DNA of 34,622 nt from Saprolegnia diclina VS20. Lineage: Eukaryota; Oomycota; Saprolegniomycetes; Saprolegniales; Saprolegniaceae. The position numbers were made by a program, and so were the translations under genes. The notes beneath the pieces are model-generated. The model did not search any database and was not told where the DNA came from. It saw only the letters and a program-made list of their open reading frames with translations. Of this stretch, positions 9,840 through 19,577 are shown one piece after another. Numbering within the stretch: position 1 is the first letter of the stretch; each line of letters opens with the position of its first letter. The stretch covers positions 110,593 to 145,214 of the forward strand of contig NW_008246085.1 of NCBI RefSeq assembly GCF_000281045.1. Reading direction: 5' to 3'.

Positions 9840-11222
9840 ATGTCGATGGCGGTTGACTCTGTCGGTTCGGTGGGACCCGCCATCTTGGCCTCCGAACTGC
9901 CTTCAAGTTGCTCCCAAGATCTCCACATTGGGACCGCGGCCAATCAGGTGCGCGCATTTGGCGATGGCAATCTTGGCAACAGAATTGGACTTGCCATGCA
10001 CGACGCGATCCGCCTCGCCGAGGCGTCCGACTGGGACGGCCTCCGGCGCTTGGTGGCGAAAGCACCGGCGTCTGCCCACGCCTGCGACGGCTACGGCATG
10101 CTGCCCATCCACTGGGCGTCCACCGAGGCGAGCGTGCCGCTCGAGCTCCTCGAGACCCTTTTGACGGCCTTTCCGGACGGCGCCTCGACCGTCAACAGCG
10201 CCGGGCTGCTCCCGCTGCACATTGCCATTCGCGCCCACGCATCGCCGGCGTGGCTCCAAGCCCTTCTCTCGTCGCACCCCGAGAGCATTTGGGTCGAAAC
10301 GCCGACGGGCGCGACGCCCATGGCGCTCGCCGAACACGTTGGCGCCGACGAGGCATGTCTCCACGTGCTACGCCTCGCACAGATTCGCTTGCACCAAGAA
10401 GACGCGCGGTCGACGGTCTCGAGCAGCCGGGGCTCCAACATATTACGGACGCCGCCCAAAGCCAAGACCCTCTTGCGTCACCTCTCGTTCGACTACAACA
10501 CGAGCCTTCGCTCGTCGACAGCCCACACCGTGCGCCGCGTCACGTCCGTGCCCATCATGGGCAGCAAAAACGACAACAACATCGAGATCCTCGACGACGC
10601 GTCGGTCTCGAGCGACGAAGACGATGACGACCATTCGTTTCGAGGCAACAACTGCGCGGTGCTCCCGATGCTGGACGAGGAGCCGCCCGAGTGGCATCTG
10701 CATACGGCGTGCTCCGTGTGCCACGCCGCCTTTAGCATGTTCAAGCACCGCCACCACTGCCGCAATTGCGGCAAGTCCATCTGCCGCAACCACAGCGCCG
10801 ACAAGAAGGTCCCCACCAAAGGCTTCCAGTCGCCGCAGCGCGTTTGTATCGCTTGCTACGGGTCGCTGACGAGCCGGAAGCACTCGTTCACGATGCTCGA
10901 GTCGCCCGCCGTGACGCCCAAGCGCACGCTGCTGCGCGTCCTGACCGAGCTCGCGTCGCCCAAGCCCAGCCCCGTGACGTCGCCGGTTGTGGCTGTAAAG
11001 TCGACCGACGCCGAGATCGTATCGCTAAAAGCGACGGTGCAGCAGCTCACCAAGCAAGTCGACAACCTCCATATTGCCAATATGGCGCTGCAGCAGCAGT
11101 TGCTCGAGCAAGAAGAGCTCAAGGCCGAGACGATGCTGCTCATTACGCAGGTCATGACACGCGTGTCTGTGCTCGAGCTGCAACGCGCCAAGCAGGCCAA
11201 CGACGACGACTTTGATCTATAG
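9840..11222 (+). CDS. Ankyrin-repeat protein with FYVE zinc finger and coiled coil, 460 aa
   Basis: A single-exon gene. The frame is open upstream, but the first ATG is at 9840 (MSMAVDSVGS). An ankyrin block (about residues 50-190; YGMLPIHWASTEASVP, AGLLPLHIAIRAHASP) matches the preceding gene. An acidic Ser/Asp linker (about 255-270) leads to a FYVE-type finger at 285-339: RHHCRNCG core at 304-311, RVC at 334-336, zinc ligands C291, C294, C307, C310, C315, H318, C336, C339. FYVE domains bind PI3P on endosomes. Here the usual WxxD motif is WHLH and the sixth ligand is His rather than Cys, so PI3P binding may be weakened or altered. A C-terminal heptad-rich segment (about 400-450) predicts a coiled coil. 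The likely role is an endosome-associated scaffold. Confidence 0.88.
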   Translation: MSMAVDSVGSVGPAILASELPSSCSQDLHIGTAANQVRAFGDGNLGNRIGLAMHDAIRLAEASDWDGLRRLVAKAPASAHACDGYGMLPIHWASTEASVPLELLETLLTAFPDGASTVNSAGLLPLHIAIRAHASPAWLQALLSSHPESIWVETPTGATPMALAEHVGADEACLHVLRLAQIRLHQEDARSTVSSSRGSNILRTPPKAKTLLRHLSFDYNTSLRSSTAHTVRRVTSVPIMGSKNDNNIEILDDASVSSDEDDDDHSFRGNNCAVLPMLDEEPPEWHLHTACSVCHAAFSMFKHRHHCRNCGKSICRNHSADKKVPTKGFQSPQRVCIACYGSLTSRKHSFTMLESPAVTPKRTLLRVLTELASPKPSPVTSPVVAVKSTDAEIVSLKATVQQLTKQVDNLHIANMALQQQLLEQEELKAETMLLITQVMTRVSVLELQRAKQANDDDFDL

Positions 11223-11336
11223 CGACTGCATCCACCTACTAACATGGCTACCTTTCGAGTACGCACCGGCGAGTCGAGAGGCCATCGTGTTACATCTTAC
11301 AAGAATCACGCGAGCAGGCGGCGTCTACCAAATGGC

Positions 11337-11552
11337 TTACTCGTCGAGCTTGGGGCGCTCGCCGATCTCTTCCTTGACGTACGTGACCGACGCGTGGTGG
11401 CCAGCGTGGCTGTTGCCGCTGCCCGTGACCGCGCCGATGGCGAGGTAGGCGCTGAAGATACCGACGGCAATGACAAAGCCCGGAAGCGGCTTCTTGGTGC
11501 AGTTGGAGAGGAACGGGTGCTTCCGCCACGCGTCTTGGTGAGCTAAGACCAT
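11337..11552 (-). CDS. NADH:ubiquinone oxidoreductase B12/NDUFB3-like subunit, 71 aa
   Basis: A minus-strand frame starting MVLAHQDAWRKHPFL and ending at 11337. The DAWRKHP segment followed by one hydrophobic helix (PGFVIAVGIFSAYLAIGAV) and a charged, His-containing tail fits the B12 (NDUFB3) accessory subunit of mitochondrial complex I, whose fungal and animal members have a WRxxxAWRY-like segment before a single helix. The tail ends VKEEIGERPKLDE. The short length fits the family. The start is uncertain: CTTAG just inside the ATG could be a splice acceptor for an upstream exon around 11600-11625 (MLSAVFQSLW or shorter), which would alter only the N-terminus. The family call rests on this short similarity. 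Confidence 0.55.
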   Translation of the reverse strand: MVLAHQDAWRKHPFLSNCTKKPLPGFVIAVGIFSAYLAIGAVTGSGNSHAGHHASVTYVKEEIGERPKLDE

Positions 11553-12156
11553 CGTCAAGTGCGAACCGCTTGTTGGAGTATTCCGCAACCACTCGCCCAA
11601 AGTGACTGGAAAACCGCACTTAACATTCCACCTACAAATTGCATGATGCTTCGGTAGGTGCGATACATTGCAAATAGTATGTTGCGGTAAAAGGTGTTAA
11701 ATAGTGTGTTTGCGTTGACCACATGCCAGCGCGTTGCCCATGCAGCTAGAGTAGCCGACACGTGGGCTTTGCTATGTGGGGCACATAAATTGCATTGCAT
11801 TGGTGCTGGTGGCGCAGTTGGCCGATCGTCCAGGTGCGGACGGTGCCATTGACGGCAACGGCAACAAGTACTAATAGCGTTTCTAACTTTGAACCAGAGC
11901 TCCATTGCTCGCTGGCCGTCGCCGCTACAGGGATACGTGTCGTACGCCCTTGGCTTGCTGAAACGTGAATGCAAGGGCGTTGATATGGCCAGGCCCTCAT
12001 GGCCATGATGAGTTCCCGACGAGAATGGATCCGCGGACCGGAAATGGTGTTTGACTTGGCAAGTCTTCGCCAAAGTTCGATGACACTAAATACGGCTCAT
12101 GGGCCAATAGTGTGGGTAGATTTGCTATCCGTTTGTGCACGTCAACACTCTGGAAG
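11553..12156. other. Intergenic region between divergent B12-like and PEX3 genes
   Basis: About 600 bp, less GC-rich than the flanking genes. It may hold a small upstream exon of the B12-like gene near 11590-11630 on the minus strand. The 172-codon minus frame at 11555-12073 has no recognisable domain and looks like chance. No RNA gene or repeat was seen. Confidence 0.35.
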
Positions 12157-13564
12157 ATGTTGGACCAGCTCACTTGCGCCAGGAAGTCGCTCTGTCGCTG
12201 GGCCGGCAACCACAAGACGCTGCTCGTCAGCACGGGCGTCGTCGTTGCCTGCGGCGCGGGGGCCTACTACGGCGTCAAGCGCGTGATCCGCGAGGCCGAG
12301 ACCATGATGCTCGACTCGCAACGCGAGCTCGTGGCTCACCAGCGCCTGCAGATGCACCTTGGCCGGTCCCAAGAAGAGATCAAGGCGGCCTTCCTGCGCT
12401 TCGTGCCATCGCTAAAGACGCGTCTCTACAAGCTCTTGGACCTCGAAGGTATCGTCGCCAACCTCAAGGTGCTCGACAAGTCGGAGCGCGAGATGCGCGA
12501 CTCGATGTGGGAAGACGCCAAGCTCCTAGGTACAGCATCATGCTTCGAGACTCTCGACCCACGACTGCGCTAGGTTTTGGCCGTCTCTTTGCCGGCCTCC
12601 ACGCCTTTTGCCAGCTGCACCTGCTTGTGCACTGCGAACTGCTCATCCTCGGCCGCGAGACCTTTCACAAGCACAAGGGCGAGGTGACGATGGCCATGGC
12701 GATTCCATCCTCTCACAATACGTAGGACGACACGAGCGGCGCGTCCGTTGATGTGCAGCAGCAGTTCCTCTCGTCGACCCTCGAGTACTTTTTCGAAACG
12801 GGGTTGCCCAAGCTCACGGCCGAGATCGAGTCGCGTCTCGGCAACCATCCGACGCTACAGACGTACAGCAAAATCGCTCTCTTCGACGCTCCTCACCACT
12901 ACTCTATCTCGCAGGTGGCGTGTCAAGGAGAAGGCCCAAGTCGACAAGGCGGACCTCGACCACTTGCTTCGGGAGCTGCATGCCACGTGCCTTCCGAGCT
13001 CGGCCAACGACCACGTGCTCTGGCACTCGTTCCTCATCTGTACGCGTCCACTGCATTCGATCGCCGTCGTGTGACGTATGCATGGTAGACCCGGACGATG
13101 TGCCGGAGGCCCACCCCGCAGGCGTGCTCCCGCTCTTGAACGAGCTATGGGACATTCTGGAGACTCCTTTCTTCAAGGATGCATTGCGGGCGTCCATCGA
13201 CTGTCTCTTCGAGCTCCTTGCCACTGACATCGTCGCGGCGCTCTACCCGCACGAGGCGGGGCCTATCACGGAGATGAGCGCGATCCAGCGGCCGCCGCTT
13301 GCCAAGGTCATTCCGCAGCTCAAGGTTGAAGTCGGCCGCCTCTATGTGGCGACAGCCAAGCAATCGACACTGCTTCAGCACTGGGAGACGCTCTCGGGCC
13401 TCGAGACGCTCCAGTGCCTCAGCGAGTCCATTTTTGTGCAGGAGGCTGACGATGCGGCGTCACGCCCCGAGTCCTCGTGGTACCGTTCGCATAGCATCGT
13501 TTCTTTTCTCATGCAAAGCGAACTAGGGGCTGGATCTAAGCGAACACGATTTGTATCAACTTGA
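12157..13564 (+). CDS. PEX3: Peroxisomal biogenesis factor 3 (peroxin-3), 406 aa
   Basis: Five exons: 12157-12529, 12574-12683, 12726-12862, 12915-13039, 13089-13564; 1221 nt, close to the usual PEX3 length (about 370-450 aa). The N-terminus has a basic segment and one membrane anchor (TLLVSTGVVVACGAGAYYGV, about residues 21-40), then the charged helix typical of PEX3 (REAETMMLDSQRELVAHQR). The middle carries the family pattern FGRLFAGLHAFCQLHLLVHCELLILG, a counterpart of the human segment beginning FTRCISAIY, and QQQFLSSTLEYFFETGLPKL. PEX3 anchors PEX19 at the peroxisome and ER membrane for insertion of peroxisomal membrane proteins. ATG 12157 was chosen because the frame upstream has no ATG and the anchor then begins near the N-terminus. 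Its stop lies 4 bp from the stop of the opposing gene. Confidence 0.85.
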
Positions 13565-13568
13565 TAGT

Positions 13569-15926
13569 TTACTGCATCAAGCTCAGCCGGTACATTTGCG
13601 TCTGGAGCTCGACTTGGCTCAAGAGGTCCGCGACCTCGCCGCTCGACGTGTGCGACGCGAGGCGCTTGATCAGCGAGTCCCACGCTGTCGCCTTTGTCGA
13701 GACAAACGCGGCGAGCGTCTTCTTGAAAAAGCTGGCTTCGACATGGAGCTGCGTGCGCTGCCACTGGGCCTCGTCGCTGGATGCGCAACGGGTGGCGTCC
13801 TCGGCGCGGCCCGCGAGAAAGTGCTGGAGCGTGTCGGCGCACTGGGAGAGGAGACTGTGCACGTGGCGCTCCGTGTCCGAGCGGATGCAGAATTCGACGT
13901 GACTGCGCCACGACACGAGGTAATAGAGCACTGAGAAGACGTACGGGCGCACTTCGGTGCGACTCCCGGGTACATAAAAGCTCTCTTCGTCGTCGAGGGT
14001 CGCACACAGTAGCGCGACCCGGCTGTCGTGGAAGCGCTTGCCACACTCGAGGATCGTACTCGATAGCGAGAGGCTGCGGACGTCGACCTTGGTGTCCTGC
14101 AGTGCGTTCAGAAACGCAAGAAACCCAGCGCGACGCGGCACCGCAAGGCAGTTGGCGACGACCACGAGGCTCGCGAGCGACGTTGGCGCGTCATCGACCA
14201 AGACATCCGCGCTCAGAAGCGTCCCAAAGAGCGACAGCAGCGTCTGTCCGTGGGCGACGACGCTTTGCAGCAGCGTGGCACAGAACGCAGCGTGCATCGC
14301 GTCATCAAGCGCGAGGTTGGTTTCAAGCGCTTGCGTCAGCACGGGCTGCAGCGTGCACCACCACTCGAAGAGCTACGACACCACACAAGATGGCACCTCC
14401 GACTTTCGTATCGACGCGTTCTACCGTGTTGTCAAACACACCGGCGGCGGCTTCCAGTACGTCGGGGCGGTCGTTCTGCGCTGCATATTGTATCGAGTCG
14501 TGCAATGCCGCTGCCGCGGCCGCCCACGCCGCGCCATGCATCTCGACAGACGTGCTCCAGCGCGACTCGGCGGCGTGCGTCACTGCGGTAAAGAAGGCGA
14601 GAAGGACGTCCGAGCGGACTTGGCCGCAGAACGCAGCCTTGAGCGCGTCGAGCTTGGCAGTAAGGACCGAGTCGGGGCACGGCCCAAGACTGTCGAGGTC
14701 CAAAGAGATTGTGTGCAAGGAGGCCACCATCTCGGCCGAGACGTTGGTCGTGTAGAGCGTTTGCTCGCGCAAGTGCCGCACACACGTCGCGAGGACGTCG
14801 GCCGCCGACGTGTGCAGTGCTTCTTGCTCGGTGGCGCACAGGGTCGAGAGGGCCATCGTGTCGCAGAGAATGGGCCAGAGACCTCGCTCGAAGCGACGCA
14901 AGAGGCGCCCGCAGTCGGCGATGATCTCGGCGCTCGAGCGGGCGACGACGGCGGCGGGCGCCGACCGCGTGTCCTTGGGCTTGATACTGCGCGTTTTCGA
15001 GTCGATGGGTACCACGGGGCCGCTGAGACTGGTGAGGATGCGCTCCATGTCAGCAAGCTGCGTCTTGACGCATAAGAGACTGGGTTTGGGCGTGATCCCG
15101 AAGGCGTCGACGACGTAAATCGCTTGTTTCTAGAGTGCAAGTTGTCGTATGCTTGGGCACGAAAGTGCACAACGTACTTGGTCGGCGTAGACAGCGTCCG
15201 GGTCGCGAAGGACGTGGAGAAGCTCGTCGTTGGCCGTCGTCGCCGTCTTGGTCGCAGATTCGAGGACAGGCTTGAGAAGCGACATGTTGGCTTTTCCAGC
15301 ATGCGCCTTCAAGTGGACGTAATCTTCGACAAGCTATGAGACCCGCATGAGAATAAGAGAGAGAGGAAGGTTGTGCCTTGACGTAGTCCTTCTTGGCCAA
15401 ACTCGCACGCATGCGAGCAGGGATCTCAAAGAACGACCGATACCGAGCGAGGACGGCGAGCGCGTGGCGCGTCTTGCGCTGCTCTTCGCAGCGTTGCAGC
15501 ATCAACGAGAGCGTTTTGTCGGCAGTTGATTTGAGGCTTCGAAATGCAGTCGTGAGGCGCTCGCTGTCGGACTCGTGGGCTCGAATCTCATCGGAGACCT
15601 GCAAGGCAAGGTCGAGCCGGAGCAGGCGATGCGCATTCTACCTCGCGAATCGCTTCGTGGCAGGAAAGGTATTGGTCGAAATGCGAAGCCACGAGAGCTT
15701 TGAGTTGCTCAGTCTTGTCAGAAGTGGACCGCTTGAGCGTCTCGAGCTCGGCGACGAGACCCGCATACTTGGTATCCTACGCACAGGCGTCGCGAAGGCG
15801 TCACGACGCTGCGCGTACCGCGTGCTTGGCAGCCAAGTAGGCGGTTGCATTGAATTCGACCGAGTTCATATCGAGCTTCGGGTCGATGGTCTCCTTGAGG
15901 AAGTCATCGTCGTCGGAAGGTAGCAT
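13569..15926 (-). CDS. Exocyst complex component Sec5/EXOC2-like, 709 aa
   Basis: Six exons: 15926-15819, 15776-15642, 15598-15377, 15333-15178, 15129-14425, 14372-13569; 2130 nt. The N-terminal layout fits Sec5: a short acidic leader, FNATAYLAAKHA, a helix of the type LVAELETLKRSTSDKTEQL, then ASHFDQYLSCHEAI. Next comes the diagnostic arrangement ALAVLARYRSFFEIP followed by KKDYVKLVEDYVHLKAHA, which corresponds to the Sec5 segment LxRFKFLFxLPxxI...GDYxxVVxDYxKAK. The remainder is helical with no motif I can assign. Exocyst tethers secretory vesicles to the plasma membrane, important at hyphal tips. It is shorter than animal or plant Sec5 and lacks a visible N-terminal IPT/TIG domain. Another CATCHR tether subunit, such as Exo84, is the main alternative. 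The start could be 15992. The third intron appears to use a GC donor. Confidence 0.6.
15334..15376 (-). other. Probable GC-AG intron in the Sec5-like gene
   Basis: Between exons ending GTCAAG (15377) and starting CTTGTCGAAG (15333), the intron begins GCACAACC and ends CATAG, 43 nt. A GT donor six bases earlier (15382, GTCAAG) also keeps the frame but would delete Val-Lys from KKDYVKLVEDYVHL, the gap-free match to the Sec5 family. The GC donor is therefore preferred. Confidence 0.5.
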
Positions 15927-16354
15927 TGGTCGGTCGCGTGCGGCAGCCAAAGATTTTGATGAAACTGCCCGATCTGCACTTTGATTGGTCATTATTGTAT
16001 ATTTCAACCAATCCCGTGCTCGCAATCTTTGGCCCCGTTCAAGCATGTTTAGCCTTGGCAAGGACCTTCACGGCCGAGAGAGCATTCGCACCTCGTCCCT
16101 GTCGTGGACCGTGTTCGACGATGTCGTGCCAGTGCTGGAGGGCGCTGTGCATCTTGACTCTCACCGCTTCATTGACGGTGATTGGCTGTTATCAGCATTT
16201 CGAGCTCGCTGATTGGTGCCAGTGGCTCTTTTTAACCAATCGTGCGCCATACAGCTCTTCACAAGAAATTTCCATCGTGGTATACAAAATCCAAGTCGTC
16301 CCGAGATTGTGGCAGCCACTTGTTTGGTCAATCCATTGGCGAATTACGGCAACA
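15927..16354. promoter_or_regulatory. Divergent promoter region with a cluster of CCAAT boxes
   Basis: The 428 bp between the Sec5-like start (15926, minus) and FARSA (16355, plus) holds six CCAAT pentamers: ATTGG at 15984-15988, 16181-16185, 16212-16216 and 16335-16339, and CCAAT at 16008-16012 and 16236-16240. With equal base frequencies fewer than one would be expected on both strands. The first pair forms an inverted repeat, GATTGGT...ACCAATC, about 20 bp apart around an AT-rich core. CCAAT boxes are classic NF-Y sites. That NF-Y acts here is inference. Confidence 0.5.
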
Positions 16355-18163
16355 ATGGACCACGAGAAGCTCGCCGCGGAGAAGCAACTGCTCGCGTACC
16401 TGCATGCGCACACGACCGTCGCGGATACCTACCCGTACGCGCTGTCGCTCGGCCTCGACCACGCCCTTGTCGTCGGCGTCGTCAAGAGTCTCCTCGTCGA
16501 CGCCTTTGTGACGGCGTCCGAAGTCTCGACCTCGTTCTACGTCCTGAGCGAGGAGGCGCTTGCCATCATGCAGAACGGGTCGCCGGAATTCCAGGTCTTC
16601 AGCGCCATTGATGCCGATGGCATCAGCAAGGCGGACCTCGAGGCCATCGTTGGCGCGGCCACGTTCAAGGTTGGCCAAGGTGCCTGCATGAAGAACAAGT
16701 GGATCCGCATGGACAAGGCCACGGGCATGATCTACCGCAACGTACGTCAATGCATTCTGTGAGGCATCTGGCTCATGCACACGGCGTAGGTGGAAAGCGT
16801 CACGGACGACGTTGTGACGCTCTTGAAGAACGTCGAGGCCGTCAGCGGCGACGTCGCGCGCGTCGCCAAGGCGGACGCCGACAACCTCAAGCGCCGCAAG
16901 CTCCTCACCCTCCAGTACGACGCTTGCGCTCTCTAGATCATAGGCTCACGCACGCGTCATAGGGTTCGCAAGTCGTGGACCGTCGGCAAGGGCCCCAACT
17001 TTGCTCTCGAGCGCAAGCGCCAGGCGGCCGGCCTCAACAAGGACATGCTCGACAGGTACAGACAATGCCGATAGCTTGTACATCGTCTCATGCAACACGC
17101 GTAGCGAGGCGTGGAAGACGGAGACGTTCAAGCCGTACAACTTCAACACGATGGGCATGTCCGTCGGCGGTGGCCACCTGCACCCGCTCATGAAGGTCCG
17201 CGCCGAGTTCCGCCGCGTCCTCATGGACATGGGGTACGCTTCTAACTCCATGCGCCTCCGTACTCATGACCTCGGTAGCTTCCAGGAGATGCCGACGAGC
17301 CGCTTTGTCGAAAGCAGCTTTTGGAACTTTGACTCGCTCTTCCAGCCGCAGTCGCACCCTGCGCGCGACGCCCACGACACGTTCTTCCTCACGACGCCCG
17401 CGAGCGCCAACTCGGTGCCCGAAGACTACTACGAGCGCGTCCGCGACATGCACGAGAACGGCGGGCACGGCTCGATCGGGTTTGCCTCACTATCCCGCCT
17501 TGGTGTATCTCACCGAGTGCTAGTCATGGCCGCGGTGCGTTCACCCGCGAAGAGTCCTTCAAGAACATCCTGCGCACGCACACGACGGCCATTTCGGCGC
17601 AGATGCTCTACAAGCTCGCCAACGTACGCTCCTCGTTTGACTTGAAACATTCTTGATATTTTTGGCTGTAGCAACCGGGTGGCTTCAAGCCGCAAAAGTA
17701 CTTTTCGATCGACCGCGTCTTCCGCAACGAAAGCATGGACGCGACGCACTTGGCCGAGTTCCACCAGGTCGAGGGTGTGGTCGCCGACTACGACCTCTCG
17801 CTCGGCGACCTCATTGGCGTCATCAGCAGCTTCTTCAAGAAGATTGGCATCACGCAGATGCGCTTCAAGCCCGCGTACAACCCGTACACGGAGCCGAGCA
17901 TGGAGATCTTTGCGTACCACCCGGACCTGAAGCGCTGGACCGAAATCGGCAACTCGGGCGTCTTCCGCCCCGAGATGCTGCGGCCGATGGGCCTCCCCGA
18001 GAACGTCCGCGTCATCGCATGGGGTCTCTCGCTCGAGCGCCCGACGATGATCAAGTACCGCCTCAACAACATCCGCGACCTCTTTGGCCACAAGGTCGAC
18101 CTCGAGCAGACGCGGTCCGCCAAGCTCTTCCGCGTCGACGAGCCGACGGAGGACGAAGCGTAA
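16355..18163 (+). CDS. FARSA: Phenylalanyl-tRNA synthetase alpha subunit, cytosolic, 508 aa
   Basis: Seven exons: 16355-16741, 16790-16914, 16963-17055, 17105-17233, 17279-17479, 17524-17623, 17672-18163; 1527 nt, 508 aa, the same length as human FARSA. The N-terminal winged-helix modules include [12 protein letters not shown] and [10 protein letters not shown]. The catalytic core has [32 protein letters not shown], class II motif 2 ([16 protein letters not shown]) and motif 3 ([12 protein letters not shown]). It charges tRNA-Phe as part of an alpha2-beta2 enzyme. The last exon holds the aminoacylation site; the usual GLGLERP reads GLSLERP here. ATG 16355 ([11 protein letters not shown]) is the natural start. 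This is the best-supported gene model in the window and calibrates the intron rules used elsewhere. Confidence 0.96.
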
Positions 18164-18226
18164 GACGACGCCACTTGCGGGCACGTAATCTCGATCCAAG
18201 TGCTTTAGTTTTCTGCAGTTAGTTAG

Positions 18227-19526
18227 TTAGTCGCACCCCGAGAGCGCAGCACCGACGCGCCGGAATACGTCTTTGGGCACGCCACAGGCGCAGCCGGGCA
18301 CACCGCATACGAACGCGATCTCCTCGCACGTGGGTGCCGGCAGGTCGGGCAGCGTTGTCTGGCTAGATTGGCGTCGGGGTGGGGGCGGCTAGCACCATAC
18401 GCGACGAGGTGGCGCATCAAAGTCGTCGTACCTGGATATGATGGTGGTGGCGGCGACGCAGCGCGTGCAGCGTCACCTTGCGGTCTTCGATGGTCTGGCG
18501 CAGCGTCGCTATCTCGCTCTGGACGACGGTGCAGCGAGCTTGTGCGGCGCGCGCGTCGCGGAGCTCGGCTTCGAGGTCGTCGAGCTCGGCTTGCAGGAGC
18601 GCGGTTGCATTCCGCTCAATGCCGAGGCACGTTGTTGTCGTCGTCTGCACTTGGCGCGCCTTGGCCGTTCGTTTGTACCGGATCGCGTCGCGGTCGCGCA
18701 CGAGGCGCTGGCGGTCGAGGACGGCGTCCAGCCGCGCATGAAGCGCCGGGTCGGCGGGGCCTTTGGCGCGGAGACCTGTGCACACGGTCCTTGCACTTGC
18801 CTCTAAGGCGGCGTACGCTTGACGCCAGCTCTCGTACGCCAAGCCGCGTGCAGCGATCGCCGTCAGCACGCTGTCGTGACACACGCGCTGCGCCCAGAGG
18901 CCGAGCGCCTGCTGGCATCGGCGCAACCGGTTCGTCTCGAGGACGCGCCCGACAATGTAGAGCCCTAGCAGTGGCTGCTCGAGAGGGCGGCGCACGCCGA
19001 GGTCGGGTGGCGGCGTCGGCGCGTCGGGCGCCCGCAATAGCTGCATCGCGCGCTGCTCGACGTACCAGCCGTAGCCCGTCGCGTTCACGTCTGGGTCGAG
19101 CGCCGTCGTGAGTTGACCGAGGCCCTCTGGGCGCCCCTCGACCCAGTGCCCCGCAAACAGGTTGCCATTCGCAAACGACCCGATGCCGTAGCCCATCGGC
19201 GTGCCGTCGCCGTCGACTTGGCCTTCGTACACGACTTCCGGGCACGTCACCACGCCAAAACTGTGGCTGCCATCGCAGTCGAGCGCGATCATGGACCGTC
19301 CGTCCGAGGACGCGACGACGCCGCAGCGACCGGCGGGCGACAGCGCGCCTTGAAACGTGCGTCCGTCGGGCGCGGTCTCGTGGAGGTAGCGCAACACGCT
19401 TCCTCGCGTTTCGCGCACGCCAATGCGGTATGCACTGTACTGGGCATGAATCGCGCTCGCCGTGGCAGGGCGGGGCCGTCGCCGCCATGCGCGCGTCTCG
19501 TCCGTGGTCCTGCTACCGTCGTCCAT
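18227..19526 (-). CDS. MORN-repeat protein with C-terminal coiled coil, 408 aa
   Basis: Two exons: 19526-18432 and 18358-18227; 1227 nt. Residues about 99-140 form two MORN-type units (VYEGQVDGDGTPMGYGIGSF and LFAGHWVEGRPEGLGQL). MORN repeats bind acidic lipids or act as membrane-associated scaffolds. The C-terminal half is helical, with a heptad-rich segment ending in His repeats (RRRHHHH), then a small second exon with a Cys-rich tail (CEEIAFVCGVPGCACGV). The 73-nt intron is the longest in the window. Its first acceptor, CTAG, would put the exon out of the GC-rich-third-position frame, so CCAG four bases on was chosen. The stop lies in CTAACTAACTAAC, which gives TAA in all three frames. Start 19526 (MDDGS) or 19550 (MHVTL). 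Specific function unknown. Confidence 0.7.
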
Positions 19527-19577
19527 GTAACTGGCCAACGTAACGTGCATCAAATCTTGGTCTTCCGCCGATTCAAT
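19527..19577. promoter_or_regulatory. 51-bp spacer between divergent start codons
   Basis: The MORN gene ATG (19526, minus) and the giant C2 gene ATG (19578, plus) are separated by 51 bp, or 27 bp if the MORN start is 19550. Transcription start sites and core promoters must therefore lie inside this spacer or within the opposing coding sequence. No TATA box is visible. Both start choices are the first reasonable ATG. Confidence 0.45.

Noticed and set aside
11555-12073. 172-codon minus-strand frame between the B12-like and PEX3 genes
   Set aside because: No recognisable domain and odd composition; only its last part could be a small upstream exon of the B12-like gene.
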